Below the pieces are notes generated by a model. It saw only the letters and a program-made list of their open reading frames with translations, was not told where the DNA came from and searched no databases. This document shows positions 29,486-37,926 of a DNA stretch of 64,000 bases, piece after piece; the stretch's first letter is position 1, and the number at the start of each line of letters is the position of its first letter. The stretch is from an uncultured Nitrosomonas sp. (lineage in GTDB: Bacteria > Pseudomonadota > Gammaproteobacteria > Burkholderiales > Nitrosomonadaceae), in contig CADEDO010000012.1 in NCBI GenBank assembly GCA_902826115.1, positions 1 through 64,000 of the forward strand. Direction: 5' to 3'. A program made the translations under genes and the position numbers.

Positions 29486-30454
29486 ATGAGTGCTGTTTTT
29501 CTTGATTTCGGTTCTGTGACCCGCGGCGATATGGATTGTGCGGCATTGGAACGAGCAATCTCGCCCTGGCGCTACTATATCGCGTCATCCGAGCAGGAGG
29601 TACTGGAGCGTATCAGCTTGGCTGAAGTGATCGTCAGCAACAAAGTATTTCTCAATCGCGAAGCTATTTTGGCGGCGCAGCGCCTGAAATTGATTTGCGT
29701 TGCTGCCACCGGTTACAACAATATTGATCTAGTGGCGGCGGCAGAACGCAATGTGCCGGTATGCAATGTGCGCAATTACGCTACACCTTCCGTAGTGCAG
29801 CATGTTTTCATGCTGATGCTGAATCTGACCCGCCGATTTTTGGAATACCAGGAGTTGGTGAAAAGAGGGGGCTGGCAAGCCAGCACTTTCTTTTGCCCGC
29901 TGGACTTCGGCATCCAAGAATTGTCAGGAAAAACACTCGGAATCATTGGTTTTGGCGTTCTGGGTCAGGCGGTGGCTGATGTCGCCCAAGCATTCGGCAT
30001 GCAACTGCTGATTGCAGAACATAAGGGTAGACCGGCGCGCGCAGGCAGAATAGCTTTTGATGACGTCATGCAGCAGGCTGATTTTATCAGTCTGCATTGT
30101 CCGCTTACCCCAGAAACCTGTGATCTGATCAGTACCCGCGAGTTTGAATTGATGAAGCCTTCCGCAGTTTTGATCAATACTGCACGGGGAGGATTGGTCA
30201 ATGAAGCCGATCTGTTGCATAGTTTGGCCACGGGCCGCATTGCGGGTGCCGCCATCGATGTGTTGCTGGAAGAACCGCCGAAACAAGGCAATTTGATTTT
30301 GCAGCATCAATTGACCAATTTGATCGTGACGCCGCATATTGCCTGGGCTAGCAGAGAATCCAGGCAGCGTCTGTTGGACCAGCTTGCCAATAATATCGAG
30401 AATTTTCTGCAACAGCGGCCTTTCAATCAGATAACCGATGCGCTGCATCAATGA
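29486..30454 (+). CDS. D-2-hydroxyacid dehydrogenase (glycerate dehydrogenase type)
   Basis: A 322-residue NAD(P)-dependent D-2-hydroxyacid dehydrogenase. GKTLGIIGFGVLGQAVADVA near residue 145 is the nucleotide loop. The catalytic Arg lies in INTARGGLVNEADL, the Glu in LLEEPP and the His in VTPHIAWASRESR. The sequence is closest in feel to HprA/glycerate dehydrogenases that reduce hydroxypyruvate, but substrate cannot be fixed. GGGAG lies ten bases before the ATG. The SMR transporter gene follows 37 bases later and may share the transcript. Confidence 0.9.
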   Translation: MSAVFLDFGSVTRGDMDCAALERAISPWRYYIASSEQEVLERISLAEVIVSNKVFLNREAILAAQRLKLICVAATGYNNIDLVAAAERNVPVCNVRNYATPSVVQHVFMLMLNLTRRFLEYQELVKRGGWQASTFFCPLDFGIQELSGKTLGIIGFGVLGQAVADVAQAFGMQLLIAEHKGRPARAGRIAFDDVMQQADFISLHCPLTPETCDLISTREFELMKPSAVLINTARGGLVNEADLLHSLATGRIAGAAIDVLLEEPPKQGNLILQHQLTNLIVTPHIAWASRESRQRLLDQLANNIENFLQQRPFNQITDALHQ

Positions 30455-30491
30455 TCAGCCGCAAGTGATGTTAAATACCTAGGCACGCCCT

Positions 30492-30824
30492 ATGCAACAG
30501 TGGATTCTACTTTTCATTGCGATTGTCAGCGAAGTGATCGCCACTTCGTGCTTGAAAGCCACAGAAGGATTTACCCGTTTGTGGCCATCGCTGATTGTCG
30601 TTGTTGGCTATTTGCTTGCTTTTTATTTTTTGTCCCTGACCTTGAGAACGATACCGGTCGGAATCGCTTACGCCATTTGGTCTGGCGTGGGAATCGTGTT
30701 AATCGCCCTGAGTGGATGGCTGTTTCTGGGGCAGGCATTGGATCTCCCCGCCATCATCGGCCTGTCGCTGATTGTGGCGGGGGTCATGGCTATCACGCTG
30801 TTTTCCCAAACGATCTCGCATTAA
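30492..30824 (+). CDS. Small multidrug resistance (SMR) transporter
   Basis: A 110-residue protein with four membrane helices. SEVIATSCLKATEGFT holds the conserved Glu14 that couples proton and drug exchange, and YFLSLTLRTIPVGIAYAIWSGVG is the helix III signature of the EmrE/QacE branch. It works as an antiparallel or dual-topology dimer in the inner membrane and exports cationic compounds. The Gdx/SugE guanidine branch has a different signature, so EmrE type is favoured. It is convergent with the decarboxylase gene, stops 4 bases apart. Confidence 0.92.
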   Translation: MQQWILLFIAIVSEVIATSCLKATEGFTRLWPSLIVVVGYLLAFYFLSLTLRTIPVGIAYAIWSGVGIVLIALSGWLFLGQALDLPAIIGLSLIVAGVMAITLFSQTISH

Positions 30825-30828
30825 TCCA

Positions 30829-32152
30829 TTAATCATGCCGTTTGCCCAGATCCGTAAGAAACTGATCGAGAATGCTTTTATTCGCATGCGGCATCACCAC
30901 GACATGCGCGCAAGGCATCAGTTGTCCATCCCTGTCCATGCGCATGGTGGCTAGGCAATAGCGACTCACCACAGCATCGCTGGGTTTGCGGAAATAAACC
31001 GTATTCGAGCGGTTATTGGTTCTGGTCGGTTGCAAATGCGGATAATGATTGGTCATTTCTTTCATCAAATAAGCAGCGTTGTCCAGAATGGATTGAGCAT
31101 CGACAGTTTGGCGCGCGAACGAGGATTCTGAACTGAAGAAAAAGAATTCAGCCGGCTTGACCGCATCGCGCGAGCAGGTGATCGTGCCGGGCACTTGCAG
31201 AATATATTCAGGATCATGAATTTGACTGAATTGTGTACGGAATAGCTCAAAGTTGGTTTGTGTGGTAATGAATAAACCGGCTGGCGATGGGAATCCAAAG
31301 AATTTGTGGCAGGACACGGCAATGGAGTCGTAGCGTTTTTGTTTTTTTCCGCTGACCGGATCAGAGACTTCATGCAGCAAGTCAGCGGCAAATTGAGTAT
31401 GGGGCAGATAGCCGCCGAACAAGGCGGCATCGAGATGTAAATAAGCCGTGCGACCTTTAAGTTTGGATTGAATGCCGTCAATCGGATCAATGGCGCCTTT
31501 GAAAGTTGTGCCGATGGTTGCCACCACCAGCGCAGGGTGATTGGGATGCGCATTCAGCTGCCGCTCCAGATCTGCAACATCCATGCTGCCATCCGTCAGC
31601 GTTCCAACCACGACCCATTCGAGATTGAGCAAATCGCGCAGAATCTGAATGGAATAATGCGCTTCTTTAGTAAAATAAATCTTTGGCATCACGCCGGCGC
31701 GATTTTTAAGAATCGTGCGCCCCATATAGAGTCCGTGCATATTACTGTCGGTGCCGCTATGGGAAAGGAATCCCCAGATATTGTCCAGTGAGAAACCGTA
31801 AATTACACCGAATCGATCTATCAGTTCCTTCTCAAAAGGATGGCAGTTAAAAGGAATATGGCTGTGATCGTAAGGATTGCCAACATTGTTGAATGCAAAT
31901 TGATTAAAACCCACAGCCGCCAGCTCATTGCGCCAGGCAAAAAACTCTTCTGCCGGAGTTACCATGTTGATGGGATAACCAAGCATTCGTTTTTTTTTGC
32001 TGCTTGAGATTCTGCATTGCTTTGAGCGTGGCCGAAGCCCCTGGCCACGCATGTTGCGCGGGTGATTGTTCTGATAGTGCGGTGGGTGAGCATACGGCCA
32101 CTAAAGCCGTTGCGCCAGTCATGCTCAGAAATTGGCGCCGATTCATCGACAT
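30829..32152 (-). CDS. hdc: PLP-dependent histidine decarboxylase, Tat signal out of frame
   Basis: The catalytic part (frame open up to 32052) is a group II PLP decarboxylase: HIPFNCHPFEKELIDRFG, then SVSCHKFFGFPSPAG with the PLP lysine. Histidine decarboxylase is the best fit. In another frame, starting at 32152 behind GGAGG, is a twin-arginine signal (NRRQFLSMTGATALVAV). The two frames meet at an A9 run (plus-strand T9, 31990-31998). Removing one A gives one continuous protein of about 440 residues with a Tat leader. As written the catalytic part would have to start internally, for example at 31986. This could be slippage, mutation or read error. Greater part of the protein is intact. Confidence 0.75.
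31990..31998 (-). repeat. A9 homopolymer at the frame junction of hdc
   Basis: Nine A residues on the coding strand separate the Tat leader frame from the decarboxylase frame. A8 would join them. Runs of this length are known sites of RNA polymerase slippage and of homopolymer sequencing error. Confidence 0.85.
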
Positions 32153-32343
32153 GATCATGACCTCCAATTAATATATCCATTAGATTCCTTACTGGATACA
32201 AGGTTTCTTCTTAAGAATGGAGAATATTGCTGTTAATAAGTCGCAAGTTTGAAGAATTCGCCGATGTCTAGCAAGTTGTCTTGAATAGATGGTTGAACAC
32301 CGCTATCTTAATGTTCCCTGTGTACCTGAGAAGATTGATGAAT

Positions 32344-32892
32344 ATGAGCAAGGCATTTACCAAAGAAAGCGAAGACGACGAAGAGCCCGACAATTCACCG
32401 AAACTGCCGCAGGGAGTGAAGAACTATATTACTCCGACTGGGCATAAGCGGTTGAAAGAAGAATTTGATCAGTTGTGGAAAATAGAACGCCCCGAGCTGG
32501 TTAAAACCATTACCTGGGCGGCTTCCAATGGCGATCGCTCGGAAAATGGCGACTATATATATGGCAAAAGGCGTCTGCGCGAAATTGATCGTCGCTTGCG
32601 TTTTCTATCCAAGCGTCTGGAAAATGCGGAAGTAGTTGACCCGGCGCAGCGCGGTGAATGCGATCAGGTTTTTTTTGGTGCCACGGTAACGATCTGTAAC
32701 GCTCAGGGGGAAGAGCATACCTATAGTATCGTGGGTTTGGATGAAGTAGATCCTGGTCGTGGCCGCATCAGCTGGATTTCTCCACTGGCCAAAGCACTGC
32801 TTAAAGCGCGCGCAGGTGATACGATCAGATTGCACACGCCTGGCGGCGTGGAAGAATTGGATGTGGTTGAGATTCGCTATGAAGCGCTTTAA
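32344..32892 (+). CDS. greB: Transcription elongation factor GreB
   Basis: From the ATG at 32344 the protein has 182 residues; an ATG at 32338 adds two. The N-terminal coiled coil contains NYITPTGHKRLKEEFDQL and ASNGDRSENGDYIYGKRRLREID, where the tip Asp/Glu residues (DRSENGDY) coordinate the catalytic metal in RNA polymerase. The C-terminal FKBP-like domain ends RLHTPGGVEELDVVEIRYEAL. The longer acidic N-terminus and the GKRRLREIDRRLRFL helix favour GreB over GreA. It rescues backtracked polymerase by inducing transcript cleavage. Single gene, divergent from hdc. Confidence 0.92.
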   Translation: MSKAFTKESEDDEEPDNSPKLPQGVKNYITPTGHKRLKEEFDQLWKIERPELVKTITWAASNGDRSENGDYIYGKRRLREIDRRLRFLSKRLENAEVVDPAQRGECDQVFFGATVTICNAQGEEHTYSIVGLDEVDPGRGRISWISPLAKALLKARAGDTIRLHTPGGVEELDVVEIRYEAL

Positions 32893-32952
32893 AACCTATT
32901 GATTACCACTAGCCAAAGCACTTGCATGTGGTGCACCGGTTACCTGCTTTGC

Positions 32953-33351
32953 TCAATTTTCGAGCAAAGCACCATCAATATAAAACCACTGTCCTGCCTC
33001 ACGCACAAACCGGCTGATTTCATGCAAACGATAAGCTCGTCCATTGATTTTATAGCGCGCCACAAATTCGACTGTGGCCTGATCCACGGTCGGTTGATCG
33101 TGGTGTTTCACGGTCAATCCCTGCCATTGGTTACGTGGCTGAGCGGCAAGGTCCAGTTTGGCGGGACGTGTGTCAGGATGCCAGGTTGCCAGCAAATAAT
33201 CTTCACGATACCGGGTATAAGCCGTGTAGCGTGAACGCATGAGTATTTCTGCAGTAGCAGCCATTTCAGCATTATCCAGATAACGGCCGCAACAATTGGC
33301 GTATTGTTGTGTGTTACCGCATGGGCAATCCAATATTTTCGTTTTTGTCAT
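32953..33351 (-). CDS. ychJ: YchJ-family protein with SEC-C motif
   Basis: A 132-residue protein of the UPF0225 (YchJ) family. CPCGNTQQYANCCGRYL at residues 9-25 is the SEC-C zinc site, and MRSRYTAYTRYREDYLLATWHPDTR is the YchJ core. The C-terminal half has an NTF2-like feel (FVARYKINGRAYRLHEISRF). Function is unknown in the family. The start ATG at 33351 has no good ribosome site. It is convergent with greB and 46 bases downstream of the GIY-YIG gene on the same strand. Confidence 0.88.
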   Translation of the reverse strand: MTKTKILDCPCGNTQQYANCCGRYLDNAEMAATAEILMRSRYTAYTRYREDYLLATWHPDTRPAKLDLAAQPRNQWQGLTVKHHDQPTVDQATVEFVARYKINGRAYRLHEISRFVREAGQWFYIDGALLEN

Positions 33352-33397
33352 GATCTAAAGGAGTCGCTGAGATTTTTAAGACGGGTATGCTTTTTGA

Positions 33398-33670
33398 TTA
33401 GGCAATGATGTGATTTTGTCCCTGTTGGAAAGTCGCAATCAGTTCCAGCTTCTTAATGCGCGATAGCGATTTTATCGCCATTTCCCGTTTGGAAGCTTCC
33501 GCCCTGTTTTCATGAAGCGCCTGATAAACTAGCCGAAAGGGGCCGCGGCCGTGAGTATAGCGTGCGCCTTTACCAGCTTTATGGGCTTTGATACGCAGAA
33601 ATAAGTCGGTGGTAATGCCAGTGTAGAGGCTTCCATCCGCGCATTCCAAGATATAAACCGTCCAACGCAT
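33398..33670 (-). CDS. GIY-YIG nuclease-domain protein
   Basis: A 90-residue stand-alone GIY-YIG domain of the UPF0213/YhbQ type. VYILECADGSLYTGITTD holds the (V)YI and YTG halves of the signature. The Arg of KAHKAGKGARYTHGRGP and the downstream Glu in ENRAEASKREMAIK complete the expected active site. E. coli YhbQ has been linked to DNA damage processing, but the substrate here is unknown. It lies on the same strand as and just upstream of the ychJ-like gene. Confidence 0.9.
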   Translation of the reverse strand: MRWTVYILECADGSLYTGITTDLFLRIKAHKAGKGARYTHGRGPFRLVYQALHENRAEASKREMAIKSLSRIKKLELIATFQQGQNHIIA

Positions 33671-33860
33671 TCTTTTCTCGCTTTGATTTGCAATCTTTGT
33701 CTTTAAACTAGTCTGTATTGCAAGCAGACATGCGCCTTGCTGTTACATGTAGCTTGGTGGTTACAGATATAGCGTGTAATCCCTTTTTCCGGAAAAGTGA
33801 TATGAGTTTTTATCCTGCTGCTCCACTCAAAGAACAATAACTGTAGGAACAATAGCGATT

Positions 33861-34526
33861 ATGCTTGATCGTGATAATTTTTGCCGTATCGCGCCTTTCG
33901 GTGCATATGTTTTTTTTATGCTGCTGGAAGATGCTTTGTTGGCATGGGGCTGGGATGCCCATGATTTGCGTGCACTCTATGCCGTGAAAATTGCTGTCGT
34001 GATCGGCTTGCTGTGGTGGATGAGAGGCGTATATCGTGAGCTGCGATGGCCAATAGGAATCAATGTTGGTACCTGGGTTGTTGCTGCTGTGGCAGGGATC
34101 GTGGTATTTGTCGCCTGGATCAATCTGACTGCGGACTGGATGGTGATGGGCGATTCCGTTGGCTTTGATCCGCGGGATGAGGGCGAAATTGATTGGCTTC
34201 TGGTCGGTGCAAGATTAATAGGTGCAGCCTTAGTGGTTCCCATCATGGAAGAGCTTTTCTGGCGCTCATTCCTGATGCGCTGGCTTGAACATCCCAAGTA
34301 TCTTGCACTAAATCCGGCACAGGTGGGACTCAAAGCATTCTTCATCACCGCAATCCTGTTTGCGATTGCACATAGCTTATGGTTTGCCGGATTTTTTGCC
34401 GGCATTGTCTATAATCTTCTCTATATGCGCAGTGGTACCTTATGGTCACCCATTCTGGCGCATGCAACCACTAATGCAATGCTGGGTATTTGGATCATCA
34501 CGACGGGTAATTGGGGATTCTGGTAA
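33861..34526 (+). CDS. CPBP-family membrane protease (exosortase-type CAAX protease-related)
   Basis: A 221-residue integral membrane protein with about six to seven helices. The glutamate motif EELFWRSFLMRWL near residue 130, the FAIAHSLWFAGFFAG motif with His near 170, and SPILAHATTNAML near 200 are the three CPBP (Abi) active-site motifs. The EELFWRSFLMRW variety is typical of the CAAX-protease-like proteins found with exosortase/PEP-CTERM systems. No exosortase is in this window, so that link is from family knowledge only. Single gene. Confidence 0.85.
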   Translation: MLDRDNFCRIAPFGAYVFFMLLEDALLAWGWDAHDLRALYAVKIAVVIGLLWWMRGVYRELRWPIGINVGTWVVAAVAGIVVFVAWINLTADWMVMGDSVGFDPRDEGEIDWLLVGARLIGAALVVPIMEELFWRSFLMRWLEHPKYLALNPAQVGLKAFFITAILFAIAHSLWFAGFFAGIVYNLLYMRSGTLWSPILAHATTNAMLGIWIITTGNWGFW

Positions 34527-34570
34527 ATGAGGTGGCTGGAAATCTCATGGTTGAAGCGCCATTAGTACTG

Positions 34571-34960
34571 TTAGAGTGAATTGAGTTTTCTTTCCAGAGG
34601 CATAATCTCAATTACTGTGGGAGTTTTGTTAAGGTAGATAATTTCTCTTCCAGGCAGTATGTTGAGCAGATTATCGTGGGCAAAGCCCATGATAAATTGG
34701 TAAGTATTCGGATCCAGTTCTTTTAATATCGTTTTCACTCGCACACCGATTTGACCTTGATGGATGATGGGCTGTGCATATATTGAATATACCCAGCGCC
34801 CATGACTATCATAATGAGCCAGCGTTCCGCACAGTCGCTCTGCCCAATCGCTTGGCCGGAATATTCGGCCATTCGGCGTCACACCCAGAATCAACCATTC
34901 AATGGGCTCTACTTTCATATGTAATGAATCGTGGAAAGGGTAACTAAGCAGTTGTCTCAT
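34571..34960 (-). CDS. DUF3579 family protein
   Basis: A 129-residue protein. The block WLILGVTPNGRIFRPSDWAE followed by RLCG, then YSIYAQPIIHQGQIGVRV and LKELDPNTYQFIMGFAHDNL, follows the DUF3579 family, which is almost confined to betaproteobacteria and relatives. No function is known. The ATG at 34960 is preceded by GGAG about nine bases upstream. It is convergent with the CPBP gene (44 bases). It is useful here mainly as a lineage hint. Confidence 0.85.
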   Translation of the reverse strand: MRQLLSYPFHDSLHMKVEPIEWLILGVTPNGRIFRPSDWAERLCGTLAHYDSHGRWVYSIYAQPIIHQGQIGVRVKTILKELDPNTYQFIMGFAHDNLLNILPGREIIYLNKTPTVIEIMPLERKLNSL

Positions 34961-35188
34961 TGTCTGCTCTCCAAGTGAATGTATTGTTGAGGCTTTTCTC
35001 TGCCTAAATATGAGTTTTATTATCGGCTTCGTCGGAGAAAAATAGAGGTCACCATATTTAATGGTGAAGGAGCATCACAAGAGAATTAATCAGAGAAAGT
35101 ACTATCCAACCTGATACTTGCCTAGTTGAGTAAACCAAGCTATGTATAATGAAATACCATGCATTTTGATTGATTACACTAAAAAAAG

Positions 35189-36349
35189 ATGAGTATGATG
35201 TTGCGATGTCTAACCGGATTTTGTCAGCACAGTTTTTCTACTTCCGCAGGAAGCCGTGTGATTCTAAGCATTTCACCTATTTTTAGATTGATCATGATGA
35301 CGAGCTCGATCATGTGGCTCACTGCATGTGCCAATCTTCCTTATTATGCGCAGGCTGTCGATGGGCATTTCGAGGTGTTGCGTCGCTCGCAGCCGATCAG
35401 TGCAATCATTACGAATCCTGATGCCGATGAGAAACTAAAGCATTCGCTGACCAAAGTCATTCAGATGCGCGAATTTGCTAGCCGTACGTTGAAATTGCCG
35501 GATAATCTGAGCTATACCAGTTATGCTGATTTAGAGCGTCCGTTTGTGGTTTGGAATGTTTTTGCATCACCCGAGCTTTCTCTCAAATTGAAAGAATGGT
35601 GTTTTGTGCAGGCTGGGTGCGTTAATTATCGGGGCTTTTTCTCCCAAGCCAAGGCGGAGGAATATGCGCAAGAGCTCAGAAATGAAGGATATGACGTTTA
35701 TGTTGGCGGAGTTCGGGCCTATTCTACCCTGGGCTGGTTCAGTGATCCGGTTTTGAACACTTTTATCAGTTACTCTGAGATGAATCTTGCGCGCCTGATC
35801 TTCCATGAGCTTGCGCATCAAGTGGTTTATGTGCCAGGTGACAGTATTTTCAATGAATCTTTTGCCACTGCAGTGGAACATGAGGGTGTCCGGCGTTGGT
35901 TTGAAAGTACGGGGACTGTTCTGGAGCAAGCGGTATTAAATGCAAGACAAGAAAGAGAAACGGTTTTCACCGATCTGGTGCTTAAACATCGCCAGCGTTT
36001 GCAAGCACTGTTTAACTCGACCATAAGCGATACCGACAAGCGTGTTGAGAAAGCGCGCATTTTTGCCGATCTTCAGGCAGATTTCCGGCGCCTGAAAGCC
36101 GATAAAGCTGAGTTCGGCAGTTATGACTCATGGTTTGCGCAACCATTGAATAATGCGTTGTTATCGACGGTTTCGATTTATACACAGCTATTGCCCTCAT
36201 TCCAGGCCATTCTGAAGTATCACGATCAGGATATGGAGAAATTCTTCGATGCTGTGACGAGAATCAGCAAACTGCCAAAAAATGAGCGCAATTTAGCACT
36301 ACAGGAAGCGGTCGCAGGCAATCAGCCATGGGTCATGGTTGAACGTTGA
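35189..36349 (+). CDS. Predicted zinc aminopeptidase lipoprotein
   Basis: A 386-residue protein of the 'Aminopep' family (COG4324 type). Two features place it: a hydrophobic segment ending LTAC at about residue 45 (lipobox, followed by ANLPYYAQAVDGHFEVL), and the gluzincin site FHELAHQVVYVPGD with a downstream NESFATAVEHEG, giving HExxH plus the third Glu ligand. It is predicted to be an envelope-anchored zinc peptidase. The N-terminus as called is long; an internal ATG nearer the lipobox (for example 35294 or 35309) is possible. Substrate unknown. Confidence 0.82.
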   Translation: MSMMLRCLTGFCQHSFSTSAGSRVILSISPIFRLIMMTSSIMWLTACANLPYYAQAVDGHFEVLRRSQPISAIITNPDADEKLKHSLTKVIQMREFASRTLKLPDNLSYTSYADLERPFVVWNVFASPELSLKLKEWCFVQAGCVNYRGFFSQAKAEEYAQELRNEGYDVYVGGVRAYSTLGWFSDPVLNTFISYSEMNLARLIFHELAHQVVYVPGDSIFNESFATAVEHEGVRRWFESTGTVLEQAVLNARQERETVFTDLVLKHRQRLQALFNSTISDTDKRVEKARIFADLQADFRRLKADKAEFGSYDSWFAQPLNNALLSTVSIYTQLLPSFQAILKYHDQDMEKFFDAVTRISKLPKNERNLALQEAVAGNQPWVMVER

Positions 36350-36406
36350 ATTTCTCCCTGCAAATCTGCTTTCAATCATTAAAACCATATCAGAAGAATC
36401 TAATGT

Positions 36407-37759
36407 ATGACTTCAGAAATTCTAAAACCTCTTAATCGGCCTGAGTCCGTATCATTCCAGGAGGCATTCCTGTATTGGCTCAAGCTCGGTTTTATCAGCT
36501 TTGGCGGACCGGCTGGCCAGATCAGTATGATGCACCAGGAATTGGTTGAAAGACGTCGCTGGATTTCCGAACAGCGCTTCATGCACGCGCTGAATTACAC
36601 CATGGTGCTGCCAGGCCCGGAGGCTCAGCAATTGGCGACTTACATCGGCTGGTTGATGCATGGTACCTGGGGAGGCATTATGGCTGGGGCACTGTTTGTG
36701 CTGCCATCCCTTTTCATCCTCATCGCTTTGACCTGGATTTATCTGGTGTATAGCGAGGTGCCTGCGGTGGCAGGTATTTTGTATGGAATCAAACCCGCAG
36801 TGACAGCCATCGTGCTTTTTGCGGCTTATCGCATTGGTTCCAGAGCGTTGAAGAACCATATGCTGCGCGCTATTTCAGTCGTCGCGTTTATGGCTATTTT
36901 TGCATTCAATACGCCATTTCCCTATATCGTGTTGATTGCTGGCCTGATTGGTTACGTTGGCTCTTATGTCATGCCGGATCAATTCCAGGCCGGTGGTCAT
37001 CATGGCTCGGCAAAAAACACCTATGGCCCGGCTCTGATTGATGATGACACGCCAGCTCCCGAGCATGCGCGCTTTCTGTGGAGCCGATTGATCGTTTTCA
37101 CTGTGATCGGGCTTTTAATCTGGGGAAGCGTCATGGTTCTGCTAGCCATGCAGTATGGTTGGGAAGGTACGCTGACACAGATGGGCTGGTTTTTCACTAA
37201 GGCCGCGCTGCTGACTTTTGGTGGCGCTTATGCAGTGTTGCCTTATGTTTATCAAGGCGGCGTCGAGCATTACACATGGCTCAATGCGACCCAAATGATC
37301 GATGGACTGGCATTGGGTGAAACCACGCCGGGGCCTCTCATCATGATCGTTGCTTTTGTTGGCTTTGTTGGTGGCTGGACCAAGGCAGTTTTCGGACCGG
37401 ATCTGCTTTCGCTAGCAGGCGTGGCAGGCGCAGTGATTGCGACACTATTTACTTTTTTACCGTCTTTCCTTTTTATCCTGCTGGGAGGGCCGATGGTTGA
37501 AGCTACGCGAAATGACGTCAAATTTACTGCTCCGTTAACCGGTATCACGGCCGCTGTGGTTGGGGTGATCGTCAATCTGGCCGTGTTCTTTGCCTACCAT
37601 GTGTTTTGGCCGGATGGTTTTGACGGCATCTTCGAATGGTTCTCTGCCTTGATCGGAACAGCAGCCTTTATTGCTTTGTTTCACTATAAAGCAGGGATCG
37701 TTGCGGTCATCAGCGTCTGCGCACTGGCTGGATTGAGCTATTCATTGTTACTGGGATGA
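36407..37759 (+). CDS. chrA: Chromate transporter ChrA
   Basis: A 450-residue membrane protein made of two CHR domains. The first opens FLYWLKLGFISFGGPAGQIS and has YTMVLPGPEAQQLATYIGWL; the second opens QMGWFFTKAALLTFGGAYAV and has IDGLALGETTPGPLIMIVAF. This tandem architecture is that of long-chain ChrA exporters that move chromate out of the cytoplasm. Many homologues have no shown chromate role. The multicopper oxidase follows after 167 bases on the same strand, but co-transcription is not clear. Confidence 0.92.
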   Translation: MTSEILKPLNRPESVSFQEAFLYWLKLGFISFGGPAGQISMMHQELVERRRWISEQRFMHALNYTMVLPGPEAQQLATYIGWLMHGTWGGIMAGALFVLPSLFILIALTWIYLVYSEVPAVAGILYGIKPAVTAIVLFAAYRIGSRALKNHMLRAISVVAFMAIFAFNTPFPYIVLIAGLIGYVGSYVMPDQFQAGGHHGSAKNTYGPALIDDDTPAPEHARFLWSRLIVFTVIGLLIWGSVMVLLAMQYGWEGTLTQMGWFFTKAALLTFGGAYAVLPYVYQGGVEHYTWLNATQMIDGLALGETTPGPLIMIVAFVGFVGGWTKAVFGPDLLSLAGVAGAVIATLFTFLPSFLFILLGGPMVEATRNDVKFTAPLTGITAAVVGVIVNLAVFFAYHVFWPDGFDGIFEWFSALIGTAAFIALFHYKAGIVAVISVCALAGLSYSLLLG

Positions 37760-37926
37760 AAGCATTAGAATTCGGTTACGAATTCAGTTCAAACTGCTAC
37801 ACTAATTCTTAGATAGCAATCTGGCTGTTGCCAATATTCTGAATAGGCGAAGTGCCTGATGTCGGTTATTTGGATTTTTGAAGCGGCACCATAAAATTCT
37901 TCGCGGTCATATGAGAGGATACAATC

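Noticed and set aside
37768..37785. GAATTCG/CGAATTC inverted repeat after chrA
   Set aside because: Only seven pairs and no T-run; too weak to call a terminator.
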